NCBI GenBank assembly: GCA_044450785.1
Contig: JBIOJM010000058.1
Coordinates: 1 to 38,594, forward strand
Reading direction: 5' to 3'
Source: JBIOJM01 sp044450785
GTDB taxonomy: Bacteria; Planctomycetota; Planctomycetia; Isosphaerales; Isosphaeraceae
Length of the DNA: 38,594 bases
Both the position numbers and the translations under genes were made by a program. A model generated the notes under the pieces. It saw nothing but the letters and a program-made list of their open reading frames with translations, did not search any database and was not told the origin of the DNA. Below, piece by piece: positions 7,849-16,117 of this stretch. Numbering within the stretch: position 1 is the stretch's first letter; every line of letters begins with the position of its first letter.

Positions 7849-7879
7849 TTCACATCCAGCAACCACGGTACGTTGAGAC
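7774..7879 (+). repeat. 35-bp direct repeat pair (71-bp period)
   Basis: Copies at 7774-7808 and 7845-7879 are identical (begin GTGATTCACATCCAGCAACC, end GTTGAGAC). They straddle the stop of the lipoprotein gene. The 36 bases between them are unique. The arrangement fits a 71-bp insertion or slippage event. Confidence 0.92.
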
Positions 7880-8029
7880 GAAGCCCTAACACCTGCCGGA
7901 ACGATCTTCCGCTAATGGGAAGGACTCCCGCGAGATGACTTGGCAGTAGACCTGGGAGGAGGATGGTGGTACCACGAAGAGGACTGAGACCCAAACACCG
8001 GGTGTAATGCCTGATCTCTGTTTCACCGC

Positions 8030-8314
8030 TCATCGTGGATCGATCTTCCGGATCGTGATCTCAGAATCGTAATCCAGGCGCCGATACACGACCGTCGCGG
8101 AACCAGTGCATGTTTGTCGCTCGCCGCCGCTGCTTACGGAGTCGTCCCCCGAACCGTCTTCAAGGATCACGTCGCATGCACGGTCGTCGCCGTCGCGAGG
8201 CTGCCCGATCGAAACCACGTTTACCATCAGTTTCGCCTCGCCGAGGGTGTATTGCAGGTCGGGATGTGAAGAACGGCTCCTCACCCTTTCTTCATCGCTG
8301 ACCCCTTTCTTCAT
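8030..8314 (-). CDS. Possible small hypothetical protein
   Basis: A minus-strand frame of about 94 residues from the ATG at 8312-8314 (the frame continues to 8356). The composition looks like a folded protein, for example LGEAKLMVNVVSIG early and ATVVYRRLDYDSEITIRKID at the end, with codon third positions often G or C. No signal, no motif I can name, no convincing ribosome site. It is the only plausible coding content in the 470-base stretch 7880-8350. It could be a remnant or a shadow. Confidence 0.35.
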   Translation of the reverse strand: MKKGVSDEERVRSRSSHPDLQYTLGEAKLMVNVVSIGQPRDGDDRACDVILEDGSGDDSVSSGGERQTCTGSATVVYRRLDYDSEITIRKIDPR

Positions 8315-8350
8315 CGCCCAGCGTTTCCACTTGGGTCGGTCGCCAGAGTC

Positions 8351-8641
8351 ATGCAACTGCCCGGTTTTCTGAAACGAGACCCGACAGAGGGTCCTGACTT
8401 GCCAGAGGATAGAGCAGGTAGTGGTTATGCCACGCGTGGTTGCATGATCGGTTGCCTTGTGGCGCTATTCTCCTGGTTTATTCCGATCCCGGTTGCAACG
8501 ATCGTCTGGGTGTTCGACCTCAAGGGGCCTTTCGGCGACTACATGCTCATGGCAATCCCCTTTTTTCTCGCCCTGCCGATCATTGGCGCAGGGATCGCTG
8601 AGCTGTTCCGGCGCAGACACGGAACCAATTCGTGTGAATGA
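8351..8641 (+). CDS. Small two-helix membrane protein
   Basis: A 96-residue protein with a charged N-terminus (about residues 1-28, DPTEGPDLPED) and two hydrophobic segments, CMIGCLVALFSWFIPIPVAT (31-50) and MLMAIPFFLALPIIGAGIAEL (65-85), joined by a short loop with DLKGPFGDY. It ends in a basic RRRHG tail. It should sit in the cytoplasmic membrane. No family recognised. The stop at 8639 is followed by 228 bases without a convincing gene before 8870. Confidence 0.55.
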   Translation: MQLPGFLKRDPTEGPDLPEDRAGSGYATRGCMIGCLVALFSWFIPIPVATIVWVFDLKGPFGDYMLMAIPFFLALPIIGAGIAELFRRRHGTNSCE

Positions 8642-8869
8642 CGTGCTCAATTTCAGGGTGAGCCATGGTCCCAATCCGTCAACAGGGCAGGATCATCGGA
8701 GGGCCAATCGCAGAGCGATTTCCCGCCAACGTGAGAGCGGATGGGACATAGAGTGGCAAGCGTGATCGATAGATGGGTGTTGACGTACGGATTGGCGTTG
8801 ATTGACCTCGCGAGGCAAGAAAAAGGCAGAAATCTGGATCCGCCCCGACTCCCTGCTCCGGAGGACATG

Positions 8870-9442
8870 ATGGATAAGCTCTCGATTGAGGTGGTGGCTG
8901 AGCGTCTCGAACGCTTGGAGAGGCAATGCCGCCGATGGAGGTGGACTGGGATCGCCGCCGTTCTGGCTCTGGCCGTCGCCCTGACCGCATTCGCGGCTCG
9001 GCGGAATCAAGTGCCAAGCGAAATCCGGGCCAAGAACCTATGGGTGCTCGACGAGCACGGTCGGGGATTGATACGAATAGGCTCAAGCATCCGAGAGAAG
9101 GGCAATGGTGTCATTGAATTCCTCGATGAGTCTGGGCAGCCGAGGATGGCGCTGGGGCTCGCGAACAGCCACAACCCCTTCGTCTGGCTGAGCGGCCGGG
9201 ATGGGAGGGATGAGCTTGTCATGGATGCCGGCAACGAAAGAGGGATGGGGATCACCCTCAAAGACCTCAAACGCGATTCTGGTCTATCACTGGCCCCCAG
9301 CCCCGACGGGATCGCGGGGCTGGCGTTCATGTCCTCAGGTGGGAAGCCGGTCCTCGATTTGGGTGTGACACCGGCCGGTTCGGCTTCTTTCGCCATTCGT
9401 GACACAGACGGCAAGGAACTCTTTAGGCTCCCGACGCCATAA
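8870..9442 (+). CDS. Membrane-anchored protein with repeated beta-strand (LDEHGR-type) units
   Basis: A 190-residue protein. A helical, charged N-terminus (MDKLSIEVVAERLERLERQC) leads to one membrane helix (WTGIAAVLALAVALTAFAA, about 26-44). The rest is built from short repeated units of the form hydrophobic-Leu-x-Asp-x-x-Gly-x-x-arg, such as LWVLDEHGRGLIRIG, IEFLDESGQPRMALGL and FAIRDTDGKELFRL. Such units suggest a beta-rich, possibly solenoid, domain outside the membrane. GGAGG lies just before two adjacent ATGs; the second (8870) has the better spacing. An N-terminal extension to 8741 is possible but lacks support. The role is not known. Confidence 0.65.
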   Translation: MDKLSIEVVAERLERLERQCRRWRWTGIAAVLALAVALTAFAARRNQVPSEIRAKNLWVLDEHGRGLIRIGSSIREKGNGVIEFLDESGQPRMALGLANSHNPFVWLSGRDGRDELVMDAGNERGMGITLKDLKRDSGLSLAPSPDGIAGLAFMSSGGKPVLDLGVTPAGSASFAIRDTDGKELFRLPTP

Positions 9443-9446
9443 TTCA

Positions 9447-10067
9447 ATGGGTGAAAAGCGAAAAGGCCAATCATCCGGCCGCCGGCTCGCCAGGCGTCTC
9501 AGTCGCGTGGGCGCTGTGCTTCTGGCGGCGATCATCGTCCTCGGCTTGGCTGGCCAAGTGATCCGCGATCGCTCGGTGCCGATGGCGATCTTGATGTATC
9601 TTCCCGTGTTGCCGGCGGGACTGGCGGCGGTTGCTTTGGATCTGGCGCAACTTGGCGGTGCGCTGCCCCGAGCGCGGTTCGCTCTCACTCTCATGGGCGC
9701 CGTCGGTACCACCTGGGTCGTTGTGTCGATGCTCGGTGCCGGCGCGGTGAGGGATGGCCGCACCGACGATCCCGAAGTGAGCGTGCTTCACTGGAACGTC
9801 CAGTGGGGCGGCGGGCTCTTCCGCAGCCCCCGGACGTGGGCCGCGCAACGCGCCGCGATCCTCGGACGCGAACCGGACATCGTCATCCTGAGCGAGCTTC
9901 CTCCCGCTGACTGGATCGAGCAGCACGTGGAGAGAGCTATGGCAGCCATCCTCCGTTGGAGTAAGATCGATCCATCGCAGTCGAGAGCCAGTCCCGGGAC
10001 GCGTTCCTCCGGGAACGACCAGGGTATGGCACAGCGGACGAACCGATGTTCCTTGAAGCGACTTTGA
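9447..10067 (+). pseudogene. Truncated endonuclease/exonuclease/phosphatase (EEP) membrane protein
   Basis: The ATG at 9447 lies 4 bases after the upstream stop. The first 100 residues have three hydrophobic segments (about 21-38, 46-66, 79-99). The EEP domain then starts in typical fashion: VSVLHWNVQWGG with Asn118, and PDIVILSELPP with Glu150, the expected metal-binding Glu of this superfamily. After about residue 161 (near 9927) the sequence no longer resembles the family and runs out as RSKIDPSQSRASPG-like sequence for 45 residues. About 150 residues of the domain, including the catalytic His and Asp motifs, are missing, so enzyme activity is very unlikely. The break lies just upstream of the 10082 operon and probably reflects a deletion. 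Confidence 0.7.
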
Positions 10068-10081
10068 GCAAGGGGTGTTTC

Positions 10082-11938
10082 ATGCGTCAGCTCGGAATTC
10101 TCCTCAGTGCCGCATTTCTGCTGCCGTTGTCGTGGGCGGGTGCGGCGTGGGGCGCCGAGGCGGCGCAAGAAGCGTCCCCGGCCAAGCCCAGGGCCGGCAT
10201 CACAGTCTGGGACACGAACCGGCCGTCCGCGGAAGCCCTGCCGCCAGCGGCCCTGACGGGCAAGGACGACTGGACCCCCATAGCTTTGGGGGAGACCGCC
10301 GGCTCCTTCAAGGGCGACGCCGTCCTGAACAACGGCCGGATCATCGCCGTGCTGCGCAAGCAGGATTCCGCCGTGGAAGTCCACGCGGTGAAGCCCGGCG
10401 GCGCGGTGGCCCGGCTGCGGTTGCGGTTGCTGACGGCCGCGGGTGAACCAGCCGCACGTCTGGAACGCATGGCACTCGTCGAGAACTCCAGGGGGAGCGC
10501 GTGCCTGGAAGCGACTTTCAGGACCGCGACAGGCGCCGAGGTCGCCGGTCGGTTTCGGGTCAAGCGCGGCGATGTCTCCGTTCAGGCGGAGCCGGGGATC
10601 GGGGCGGGCAAGCTGCGCGTCGAATGCCCGGGTCGCTTCGGCGTCCTGCCGGATTTCTTCGCCGACGACATCACGATCGACGCCACTCGGCTGCCCCTGG
10701 ACGCGGTCGAGCTGCCGAGCGAGAATTTCGTGCTGCACATGACCGGCCAAGGCGACACCATCGCCATGTGCGTCTTCGAGAACCGCCAGCAGGACGTCAC
10801 GGTCACACTGTCCGGCGACGGCGCCCGGCGCATCCTCACCGGGTCCGAGATCGCCTTCGAGGGCAAAAAGGTCTGGGTGGCGCTCTTGGAAGCCCCCAAG
10901 ATCTGGCACACCCGCGAGCTCTTGCCCGCCGACACCGGCAAGGTCATCCCCCTCGACTGGAAGATGCCGTTCCCGGCCCAGTGGCGCGTCGATTTCACCC
11001 GGTCCAACGACCTGACCGACAGTTGGGAAATGCTCCTGCAAGAGCAGAAGAACGCCAAGTACATCAAGCCTTCCTGGCTCGGCAGCGGCGACGAGCAGAT
11101 CGGTCGGGACCGGAACCGCTGGAACACCGTGCTGGGAAGCTATGCGTACCCGTGCTGGTCCGACCCCGACCGGCGAGGCTACTTGCAGCCCCTCAAGAAG
11201 AGGGTGCTCCAGCTCCAAGGGCCCGTGGTCGTCTACCCCATCAACCGGGTTTCGCGGACGCCGCTGGATGCTTACACGGTGGTGGACGTGATGCGCAACA
11301 CACTGGGAGTCGGCCCGTGCCAGCATATCCTCGACATCGAAGGGCAGAAATCGGAGTACAAGGGCATGGCGACCTGCGAGGTGCGCGACACACTCACACC
11401 CATCTACGAAAAGAAAAAGCAGAAAGAAAAACGTGCCGAGGTCGAAGGGGCCCTCGACGGTGGGCTGACGTTCGTCAAGCACATCCGCGGCCGGATCACG
11501 CACTACGTCGAGTTCGGCAAGAAGATGCGGCAGTACCTCGCCGAGCAGAAGCAGTCGCATCCGGAGCTGGCCACGTTCATCGCCGAGATGGACGCGCTCA
11601 CCCGGGAGATCGATCATCGGGTGGCGGCCCGCGCCGACAAGATCAAGACGCCTGAGCACGTCGCGCGGATGAACGAGGACTTCCGCAGCCAGGTGCTGGA
11701 CGACGATGGTCCCGACGCGCTGAAGCGATGCAAGGCGTATGCCCGGGCCCTCGTGGAGATCGGCGACAACCAGGACGAGCTGTCGGGCGAATGCCGCTGG
11801 GTGGTGAAGACCCTGCGGCAGCGGGCGGGAATCCAGATCGCCCTGGACCCGCGAGTGGCGCCCATCGCCTCGGAGATCCGCGCACGGACACAGGAAGCAC
11901 TGCGCAACCCCGCCAACCATGAGGGGGCGCGGCACTGA
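10082..11938 (+). CDS. Large secreted hypothetical protein (first gene of the acylation cluster)
   Basis: A 618-residue protein with a clear signal peptide (MRQLGILLSAAFLLPLSWAG, cleavage near AWGAEA). The ATG at 10082 follows AAGGGGTG. The first half is rich in beta-strand residues, with paired strand-turn units (for example GDVSVQAEPGIGAGKLRVECPG), suggesting a sandwich or lectin-like domain. The second half is charged and helical (residues about 440-600), including a KKKQKEK run. No catalytic motif or family is recognised. It is followed after 60 bases by the FGE/PD40 gene on the same strand, so I infer a role in the same envelope process. No cysteine pattern or anchor is seen. Confidence 0.7.
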   Translation: MRQLGILLSAAFLLPLSWAGAAWGAEAAQEASPAKPRAGITVWDTNRPSAEALPPAALTGKDDWTPIALGETAGSFKGDAVLNNGRIIAVLRKQDSAVEVHAVKPGGAVARLRLRLLTAAGEPAARLERMALVENSRGSACLEATFRTATGAEVAGRFRVKRGDVSVQAEPGIGAGKLRVECPGRFGVLPDFFADDITIDATRLPLDAVELPSENFVLHMTGQGDTIAMCVFENRQQDVTVTLSGDGARRILTGSEIAFEGKKVWVALLEAPKIWHTRELLPADTGKVIPLDWKMPFPAQWRVDFTRSNDLTDSWEMLLQEQKNAKYIKPSWLGSGDEQIGRDRNRWNTVLGSYAYPCWSDPDRRGYLQPLKKRVLQLQGPVVVYPINRVSRTPLDAYTVVDVMRNTLGVGPCQHILDIEGQKSEYKGMATCEVRDTLTPIYEKKKQKEKRAEVEGALDGGLTFVKHIRGRITHYVEFGKKMRQYLAEQKQSHPELATFIAEMDALTREIDHRVAARADKIKTPEHVARMNEDFRSQVLDDDGPDALKRCKAYARALVEIGDNQDELSGECRWVVKTLRQRAGIQIALDPRVAPIASEIRARTQEALRNPANHEGARH

Positions 11939-11940
11939 TC

Positions 11941-11975
11941 CATTTTGGATTCTCGATTTTGGATTTTGGATTGGG
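11941..11975 (+). repeat. AT-rich GATTTTGGATT repeat
   Basis: Imperfect repeats of the unit ATTTTGGATT, about four in a row, sit directly between two genes of the cluster. Strong contrast with the GC-rich surroundings. Such tracts are often seen between planctomycete genes; no function shown. Confidence 0.7.
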
Positions 11976-11998
11976 TTAGAGCGGAGAAAGGATCAGTG

Positions 11999-13735
11999 AT
12001 GTCTCGTGGTGTGCTGGTGGTGCTGGTGTTGGTCGGTGCCATCGTTGCCGGGTGCGGCACGAGCGACTCGGGCTCGCCGGCGATCCTCGGAGTCGCCGGC
12101 GACATGGTGTTGATCCCGGCAGGCACGTTCACCATGGGCGACGGCGCCGGACGCCCGGACGAAACTCCGCACACCGTTTCGGTCAGCTCGTTTTACCTCG
12201 ACACGTATCCGGTGACGCAGGAACTCTATGAAAAGGTCATGGGCGTCAATCCCTCGAAGCAGAAAGGCAAGAAGAACCCGGTCGAGAAAACACAGTGGAC
12301 CGATGCCGTCCGCTTCTGCAACACGTGTTCGGAGATGGAAGGTCTGACGCCCGCTTACGACCTGGATACGTGGGAATGCAACTTCGACGCCAACGGCTAC
12401 CGTCTCCCCACCGAGGCGGAATGGGAATACGCCTGTCGCGCCGGCAGTACCGCCAAGTATTGTTTCGGTGACGCCGAGACCGAGCTGCCGCGATACGCCT
12501 GGTTCAAGCCACACTCGCAAGGCAAGCCCAGGCCAGTGGGCCAGAAGCAGCCCAACGTCTGGGGCCTTCACGAGATGCATGGCAACGTCTGGCAGTGGTG
12601 CCACGACTGGTACGGCGAGAACTACTTCGAGGAGAGTCCGGGTGAAAACCCGCACGGTCCGGTCACGGGCAAGATGCGCGTGCTGCGCGGCGGCGCCTGG
12701 GACTGCACCGCCCTACAGCTCCGGTCGGCGTACCGGCACAAGGAATTTCCGGTGTATTCCGACGCCTGCTTCGGCGCCGACAGCTACGGCTTCCGGCGAG
12801 CGCGGAAGGCCGATACCGGCGACAAACCCGCCGTGGTCGCCACCCGTCCTCAGATCACTCCCGTTCGGGTGAACGACGCGCGTGACCAGGTTCGTGCAGT
12901 GCGCGCGCCATCGCTCAGTCCAGCGCCCGGCTCGGACAAGATCGACCTGTCGAGCCTCAAGGGCACGATCGTCTTCGTCAGCGATCGCGGCGGCGCCATG
13001 AAAATCTGGAGCATGCACGCCAGCGGCAAGGGTGCGAAACAGCTCACCCAAGGCGCTCTTCCCGATGCCGATCCGCGATTCTCGCCCGACGGAGCGACGA
13101 TCCTGTACACCACGCTGCGCGGCGGCTTTCCGGAAATCTGGTTGATGAACCGCGACGGATCCGAGCCGAAACTCGTCACCAAAGGTTCTCAGGGGAGCTG
13201 GGCGCCGGACGGCAAGTCGATCATCTTCATCCAGGACAACCAAACCCATATCCGGGACCTCGCTTCCGGCAAGGAGCGACGCGTCACCCCCAAGGAATGG
13301 GAGCGCTGCGGAGTACCGGCCTTCGCTCCGGACGGCAAGCAATTCGCCGTCGCCAGCCGGCACCTGGGGAACATCGACATCTTCATGCTCAGCCTGGACG
13401 GCAAGGAGAACGAGCGGCTCAAGACCGGCGAGGCATGCTGCACGCCGCAATGGTCGAAGGACGGCAAGAAGGTCCTCTGCCAGACGGTCCAGGGTCACAT
13501 CCACATCGTCGATGTGGACGGCAAGAACCGGGAACAGTTGACCTTCGGCGCCGACCTTCAGCACGACGCCCGCTTCTCACCCGACGGGACCATGATTCTG
13601 TTTTGCCGGGCACCCGCGCCGGAAGGCCCGTGGCGGATCTGCCTGAAAAAACTGGACGGCGACGACGAGCAGTTCGTCCCGATCACCAGCGAAGGGTCGT
13701 GTTTACTCCCGGACTGGCACCATTCGGAAGGATGA
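11999..13735 (+). CDS. FGE-sulfatase + TolB/PD40 propeller fusion lipoprotein
   Basis: A 578-residue lipoprotein. The start ATG (11999) follows AAAGGA, and MSRGVLVVLVLVGAIVAGC ends in a lipobox with Cys19. Residues about 35-265 are an FGE/SUMF1-type domain: MVLIPAGTFTMG, RLPTEAEWEYACRAG, HEMHGNVWQWCHDWYG, VLRGGAWDC and SYGFRRAR. Of the two catalytic cysteines of true formylglycine-generating enzymes only the first-position equivalent (RGGAWDC) is present, so sulfatase activation is doubtful. Residues about 320-578 are six or so PD40/TolB repeats (FSPDGATILYTT, WAPDGKSIIFI, FSPDGTMILFC), likely a propeller. The fusion is unusual; both domain types recur as separate genes just downstream. Confidence 0.9.
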   Translation: MSRGVLVVLVLVGAIVAGCGTSDSGSPAILGVAGDMVLIPAGTFTMGDGAGRPDETPHTVSVSSFYLDTYPVTQELYEKVMGVNPSKQKGKKNPVEKTQWTDAVRFCNTCSEMEGLTPAYDLDTWECNFDANGYRLPTEAEWEYACRAGSTAKYCFGDAETELPRYAWFKPHSQGKPRPVGQKQPNVWGLHEMHGNVWQWCHDWYGENYFEESPGENPHGPVTGKMRVLRGGAWDCTALQLRSAYRHKEFPVYSDACFGADSYGFRRARKADTGDKPAVVATRPQITPVRVNDARDQVRAVRAPSLSPAPGSDKIDLSSLKGTIVFVSDRGGAMKIWSMHASGKGAKQLTQGALPDADPRFSPDGATILYTTLRGGFPEIWLMNRDGSEPKLVTKGSQGSWAPDGKSIIFIQDNQTHIRDLASGKERRVTPKEWERCGVPAFAPDGKQFAVASRHLGNIDIFMLSLDGKENERLKTGEACCTPQWSKDGKKVLCQTVQGHIHIVDVDGKNREQLTFGADLQHDARFSPDGTMILFCRAPAPEGPWRICLKKLDGDDEQFVPITSEGSCLLPDWHHSEG

Positions 13736-13740
13736 ATGAT

Positions 13741-13990
13741 AAAATTAGAGACTTCTCGCTGATCACCACCTGGTTTGGCGGAGCGAAACCGCGATCACCA
13801 GGCCGTTCGCCCCCTCACCCCATCCCTCTCCCCAAAAGGGGCGAGGGCGACCGGTCAACTCCTTCGCGACGCAAGGTCGGGACGCCGCAGGCCTTTCGTC
13901 TTTACTACCTCGCCCCCCCGGGGAGACGTCGGCCGAAGGCCGGGTGAGGGGGCCCGGGCGGTGGTGTTGAGCGAGGAGTCTCTGAAATTA
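13741..13990. mobile_element. MITE-like element with imperfect terminal inverted repeats
   Basis: A 250-bp non-coding segment whose ends are inverted: AGAGACTTCTCGCTGATCAC at 13747-13766 and the inverse of GTGTTGAGCGAGGAGTCTCT at 13964-13983, with 3-4 mismatches. A second inverted pair lies inside, GCCCCCTCACCC (13809-13820) and GGGTGAGGGGGC (13942-13953). No open frame that looks coding. It interrupts the acylation cluster between the FGE/PD40 gene and the PD40 gene. It could act as an attenuator or terminator as well as a mobile remnant. Confidence 0.65.
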
Positions 13991-14143
13991 GCTGTTTTTT
14001 GTTCCTGACGCGGTGAAGCCGCAACCACAGAATCGGGGGACGGAGCCCCCTCCTGCAGGAGGATCCCTCGCTGGCGCGTCGGGTTAATGTAGTTCCAACC
14101 AGAGAATCTGTTGTCGAGATGAGTGCACGGAGAAGGAGACACC
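13991..14143 (+). other. Intergenic segment with repeat-like palindromes
   Basis: Contains GGGGGACGGAGCCCCCTCC with a GGGG...CCCC hairpin and CCTGCAGG near 14053-14062, then TCGCTGGCGCGTCGGGTTA, a sequence type that looks repetitive. The final part carries AAGGAG before the ATG at 14144. Together with the element at 13741 it makes a 408-base gap in the cluster. Confidence 0.5.
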
Positions 14144-15199
14144 ATGAATCGATTGATCACGGCACTGGGATCGGCCGTCTTGGCGATGGCCGGAGCCGCG
14201 CTCCTCGGCTGCACGGCGGAGGCGCGTGCCGGCGACGAGACGGCCGAGTCCAGCGACCTGCTGGCCGAACTCAAGGAATACCGGCACAAGATCGTCTATG
14301 AGACGAACCGCGACGGCAACTGGGAGCTCTACCTGTGCAACGCCGACGGCTCCAACCCTGTCAACTTGACGAACACGTCGGACCTGGATGAGCTTTATCC
14401 CAAGCCGTCGCCCGACGGCACCAAGATCTGTTTCGTGGCTGACGAGGGCAGGGGGGATGCCAGGGTCCGCAACATCTACTACATGAACAGCGACGGCACG
14501 GGCCGCACCAAGATCGCCGGCAACGGCCGCGAGCCGTGCTGGGGCCCCGACGGGACCCACATCGCCTACTCGAAGGGCGAGTTCGAGAAGTTCACCTTCC
14601 ACGATGCCGCGACCAAGGGACTGTACGTCTTCGACCTCAAGACCGGCCAGACGCGAGAGCACGCCAACCACAAGCTGCACCATCTCTACACCTTGAACTG
14701 GTCGCCGGACGGCAACTGGTTCGTGGCCACGGTGCACGGCGGTATGGGTTTCTCTCACTCGATCCTGGCCATCGAAGCCAACGGCGACAAGGTCTTTGAC
14801 TTGAAGCTCGATGGCTGCCGGCCGAACATCAGCCCCGATGGCAAGAAGGTCTGCTGGGGTCACGGCGACTACTGCGCAGGGGTCGCCGACCTGGACCTGT
14901 CGGGGTCAACGCCGAAGGCGACCAGGATCCATGACGTGGTCGAGAGCAAGAACCCCATCGAGACCTATCACATCACCTGGTCGCCGGACATGAAATACCT
15001 CACCTTCACGCGCGGACCCAAGTTCAAGGGCCGGAACCTGAAGGGACTCGTGCCGGAATTCCCCGGAGTCGAGGCGCCCGGCTGGAACGTGTGCGTGGCC
15101 GACGCGAGCCGGAAAAACCGCTGGGCCGCGATCACCCACGATGGCAAGTCGTGCAAGCAACCCAGTTGGGTCGTGGTCAAGGATGGGGCGGCGAAATGA
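14144..15199 (+). CDS. TolB/PD40 beta-propeller lipoprotein
   Basis: A 351-residue lipoprotein. The ATG at 14144 has AAGGAG 8 bases ahead. The N-terminus ends in a lipobox-like ALLGC. Five to six PD40 repeats follow, each with a Gly/Pro-Asp-Gly turn: DGNWELYLCNADGSNPVNLT, PSPDGTKICFVADE, WGPDGTHIAYS, WSPDGNWFVATV, ISPDGKKVCWGHG, WSPDMKYLTFTRG. This is a TolB-like propeller, used for protein or ligand binding on the periplasmic side. Its stop overlaps the next start (ATGA at 15196), so the two proteins are probably made together. It is likely a paralogue of the C-terminal half of the 11999 protein. Confidence 0.88.
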   Translation: MNRLITALGSAVLAMAGAALLGCTAEARAGDETAESSDLLAELKEYRHKIVYETNRDGNWELYLCNADGSNPVNLTNTSDLDELYPKPSPDGTKICFVADEGRGDARVRNIYYMNSDGTGRTKIAGNGREPCWGPDGTHIAYSKGEFEKFTFHDAATKGLYVFDLKTGQTREHANHKLHHLYTLNWSPDGNWFVATVHGGMGFSHSILAIEANGDKVFDLKLDGCRPNISPDGKKVCWGHGDYCAGVADLDLSGSTPKATRIHDVVESKNPIETYHITWSPDMKYLTFTRGPKFKGRNLKGLVPEFPGVEAPGWNVCVADASRKNRWAAITHDGKSCKQPSWVVVKDGAAK

Positions 15200-16074
15200 T
15201 GACGAGGAAAAGCCGGTTGACCGTCTGCCTCACCGTCGCGGTGCTCGCGCCTCCGAGCTGTCAGCGGGCAGGCGCTCCCCAGGTCGTCGCCGAGCTGCCG
15301 GCGATCACGACCAAGAGCGGCGTCGAGTCAGTCCTCATACCGGCCGGTTCCTTCGAAATGGGCAGCCGGCACGGTCGCGAGGAGGAAAAGCCCGTCCACA
15401 GGGTTTGGATCGACTCATTCCTGATGGATCGCCATGAGGTGACCCAGGCTGAGTACGAAAAGCTCGGCAAGATCGAAGCGTTCCCCAACCCGTCCCATTT
15501 CAAGGGGGCGGACCTGCCGGTGGAGCAGGTGACCTGGCCTCAGGCAGCCCGATTCTGTAACGCCCGGTCGCGCCTGGAAGGACTCAAGCCGTGCTACAAC
15601 GAGGACACCGGCGCGTGTGACTTCGAGGCGAACGGCTACCGGCTCCCGACCGAGGCGGAATGGGAATACGCCTGCCGGGCCGGGACGGATTCCGACTACT
15701 CGTTCGGCGGCGAGGCGCGGCGACTCGCCGACTTCGCCTGGTTCGCCGGCAACGCCGCCAAGAAAACTCATCCCGTCGGCCAGAAGAAGCCCAATCCGCG
15801 GGGCCTCTTCGACATGCACGGCAACGTCGCCGAGTGGTGCCAGGACGTCTACGACCCGGGCTATTACCGGGCCAGCCCGGAGCAGAACCCGTGCGGACCG
15901 GCCGAGGGCAACGAATACGTCCTCCGCGGCGGCTCGTGGAAATCCCCTGAGGACGCCCTGCGGTCGACCCACCGGCTCGGTGAGAACCCCGGCTTCTCCG
16001 ACGCTTGCCTGGCCCGCGATGCCATCGGCTTCCGTTGCGTGCGCAAGCCGCCGCCCGCAAAGGATGGAGGATGA
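15196..16074 (+). CDS. FGE/SUMF1-domain lipoprotein-like protein
   Basis: A 292-residue protein overlapping the preceding stop by ATGA. The N-terminal MMTRKSRLTVCLTVAVLAPPSC is a signal with a weak lipobox (PPSC). The FGE/SUMF1 domain fills the rest: SVLIPAGSFEMGS, MDRHEVTQAEYEKL, YRLPTEAEWEYACRAG, FDMHGNVAEWCQDVYD, VLRGGSWKSP and AIGFRCVRK. The cysteine pair required for formylglycine formation is missing in the RGGSW segment, so it probably binds or processes another substrate. It matches the FGE half of the 11999 protein, suggesting duplication within the cluster. Likely periplasmic and membrane-anchored. Confidence 0.88.
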   Translation: MMTRKSRLTVCLTVAVLAPPSCQRAGAPQVVAELPAITTKSGVESVLIPAGSFEMGSRHGREEEKPVHRVWIDSFLMDRHEVTQAEYEKLGKIEAFPNPSHFKGADLPVEQVTWPQAARFCNARSRLEGLKPCYNEDTGACDFEANGYRLPTEAEWEYACRAGTDSDYSFGGEARRLADFAWFAGNAAKKTHPVGQKKPNPRGLFDMHGNVAEWCQDVYDPGYYRASPEQNPCGPAEGNEYVLRGGSWKSPEDALRSTHRLGENPGFSDACLARDAIGFRCVRKPPPAKDGG

Positions 16075-16117
16075 ATCAGAAGCCGCGCGCTTCCTCCTTC
16101 ATCCTCTTGAGGCAACC

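Noticed and set aside
7774..7879. Attachment site or CRISPR-like repeat
   Set aside because: Only two copies, inside a gene's 3' end, with no integrase or spacers near; a local duplication explains it better.
9788..11935. A 715-codon open frame on the minus strand
   Set aside because: It is opposite the secreted protein at 10082-11938, rich in Arg/Gly/His-type shadow codons, and has no motif. GC-rich DNA keeps antisense frames open.
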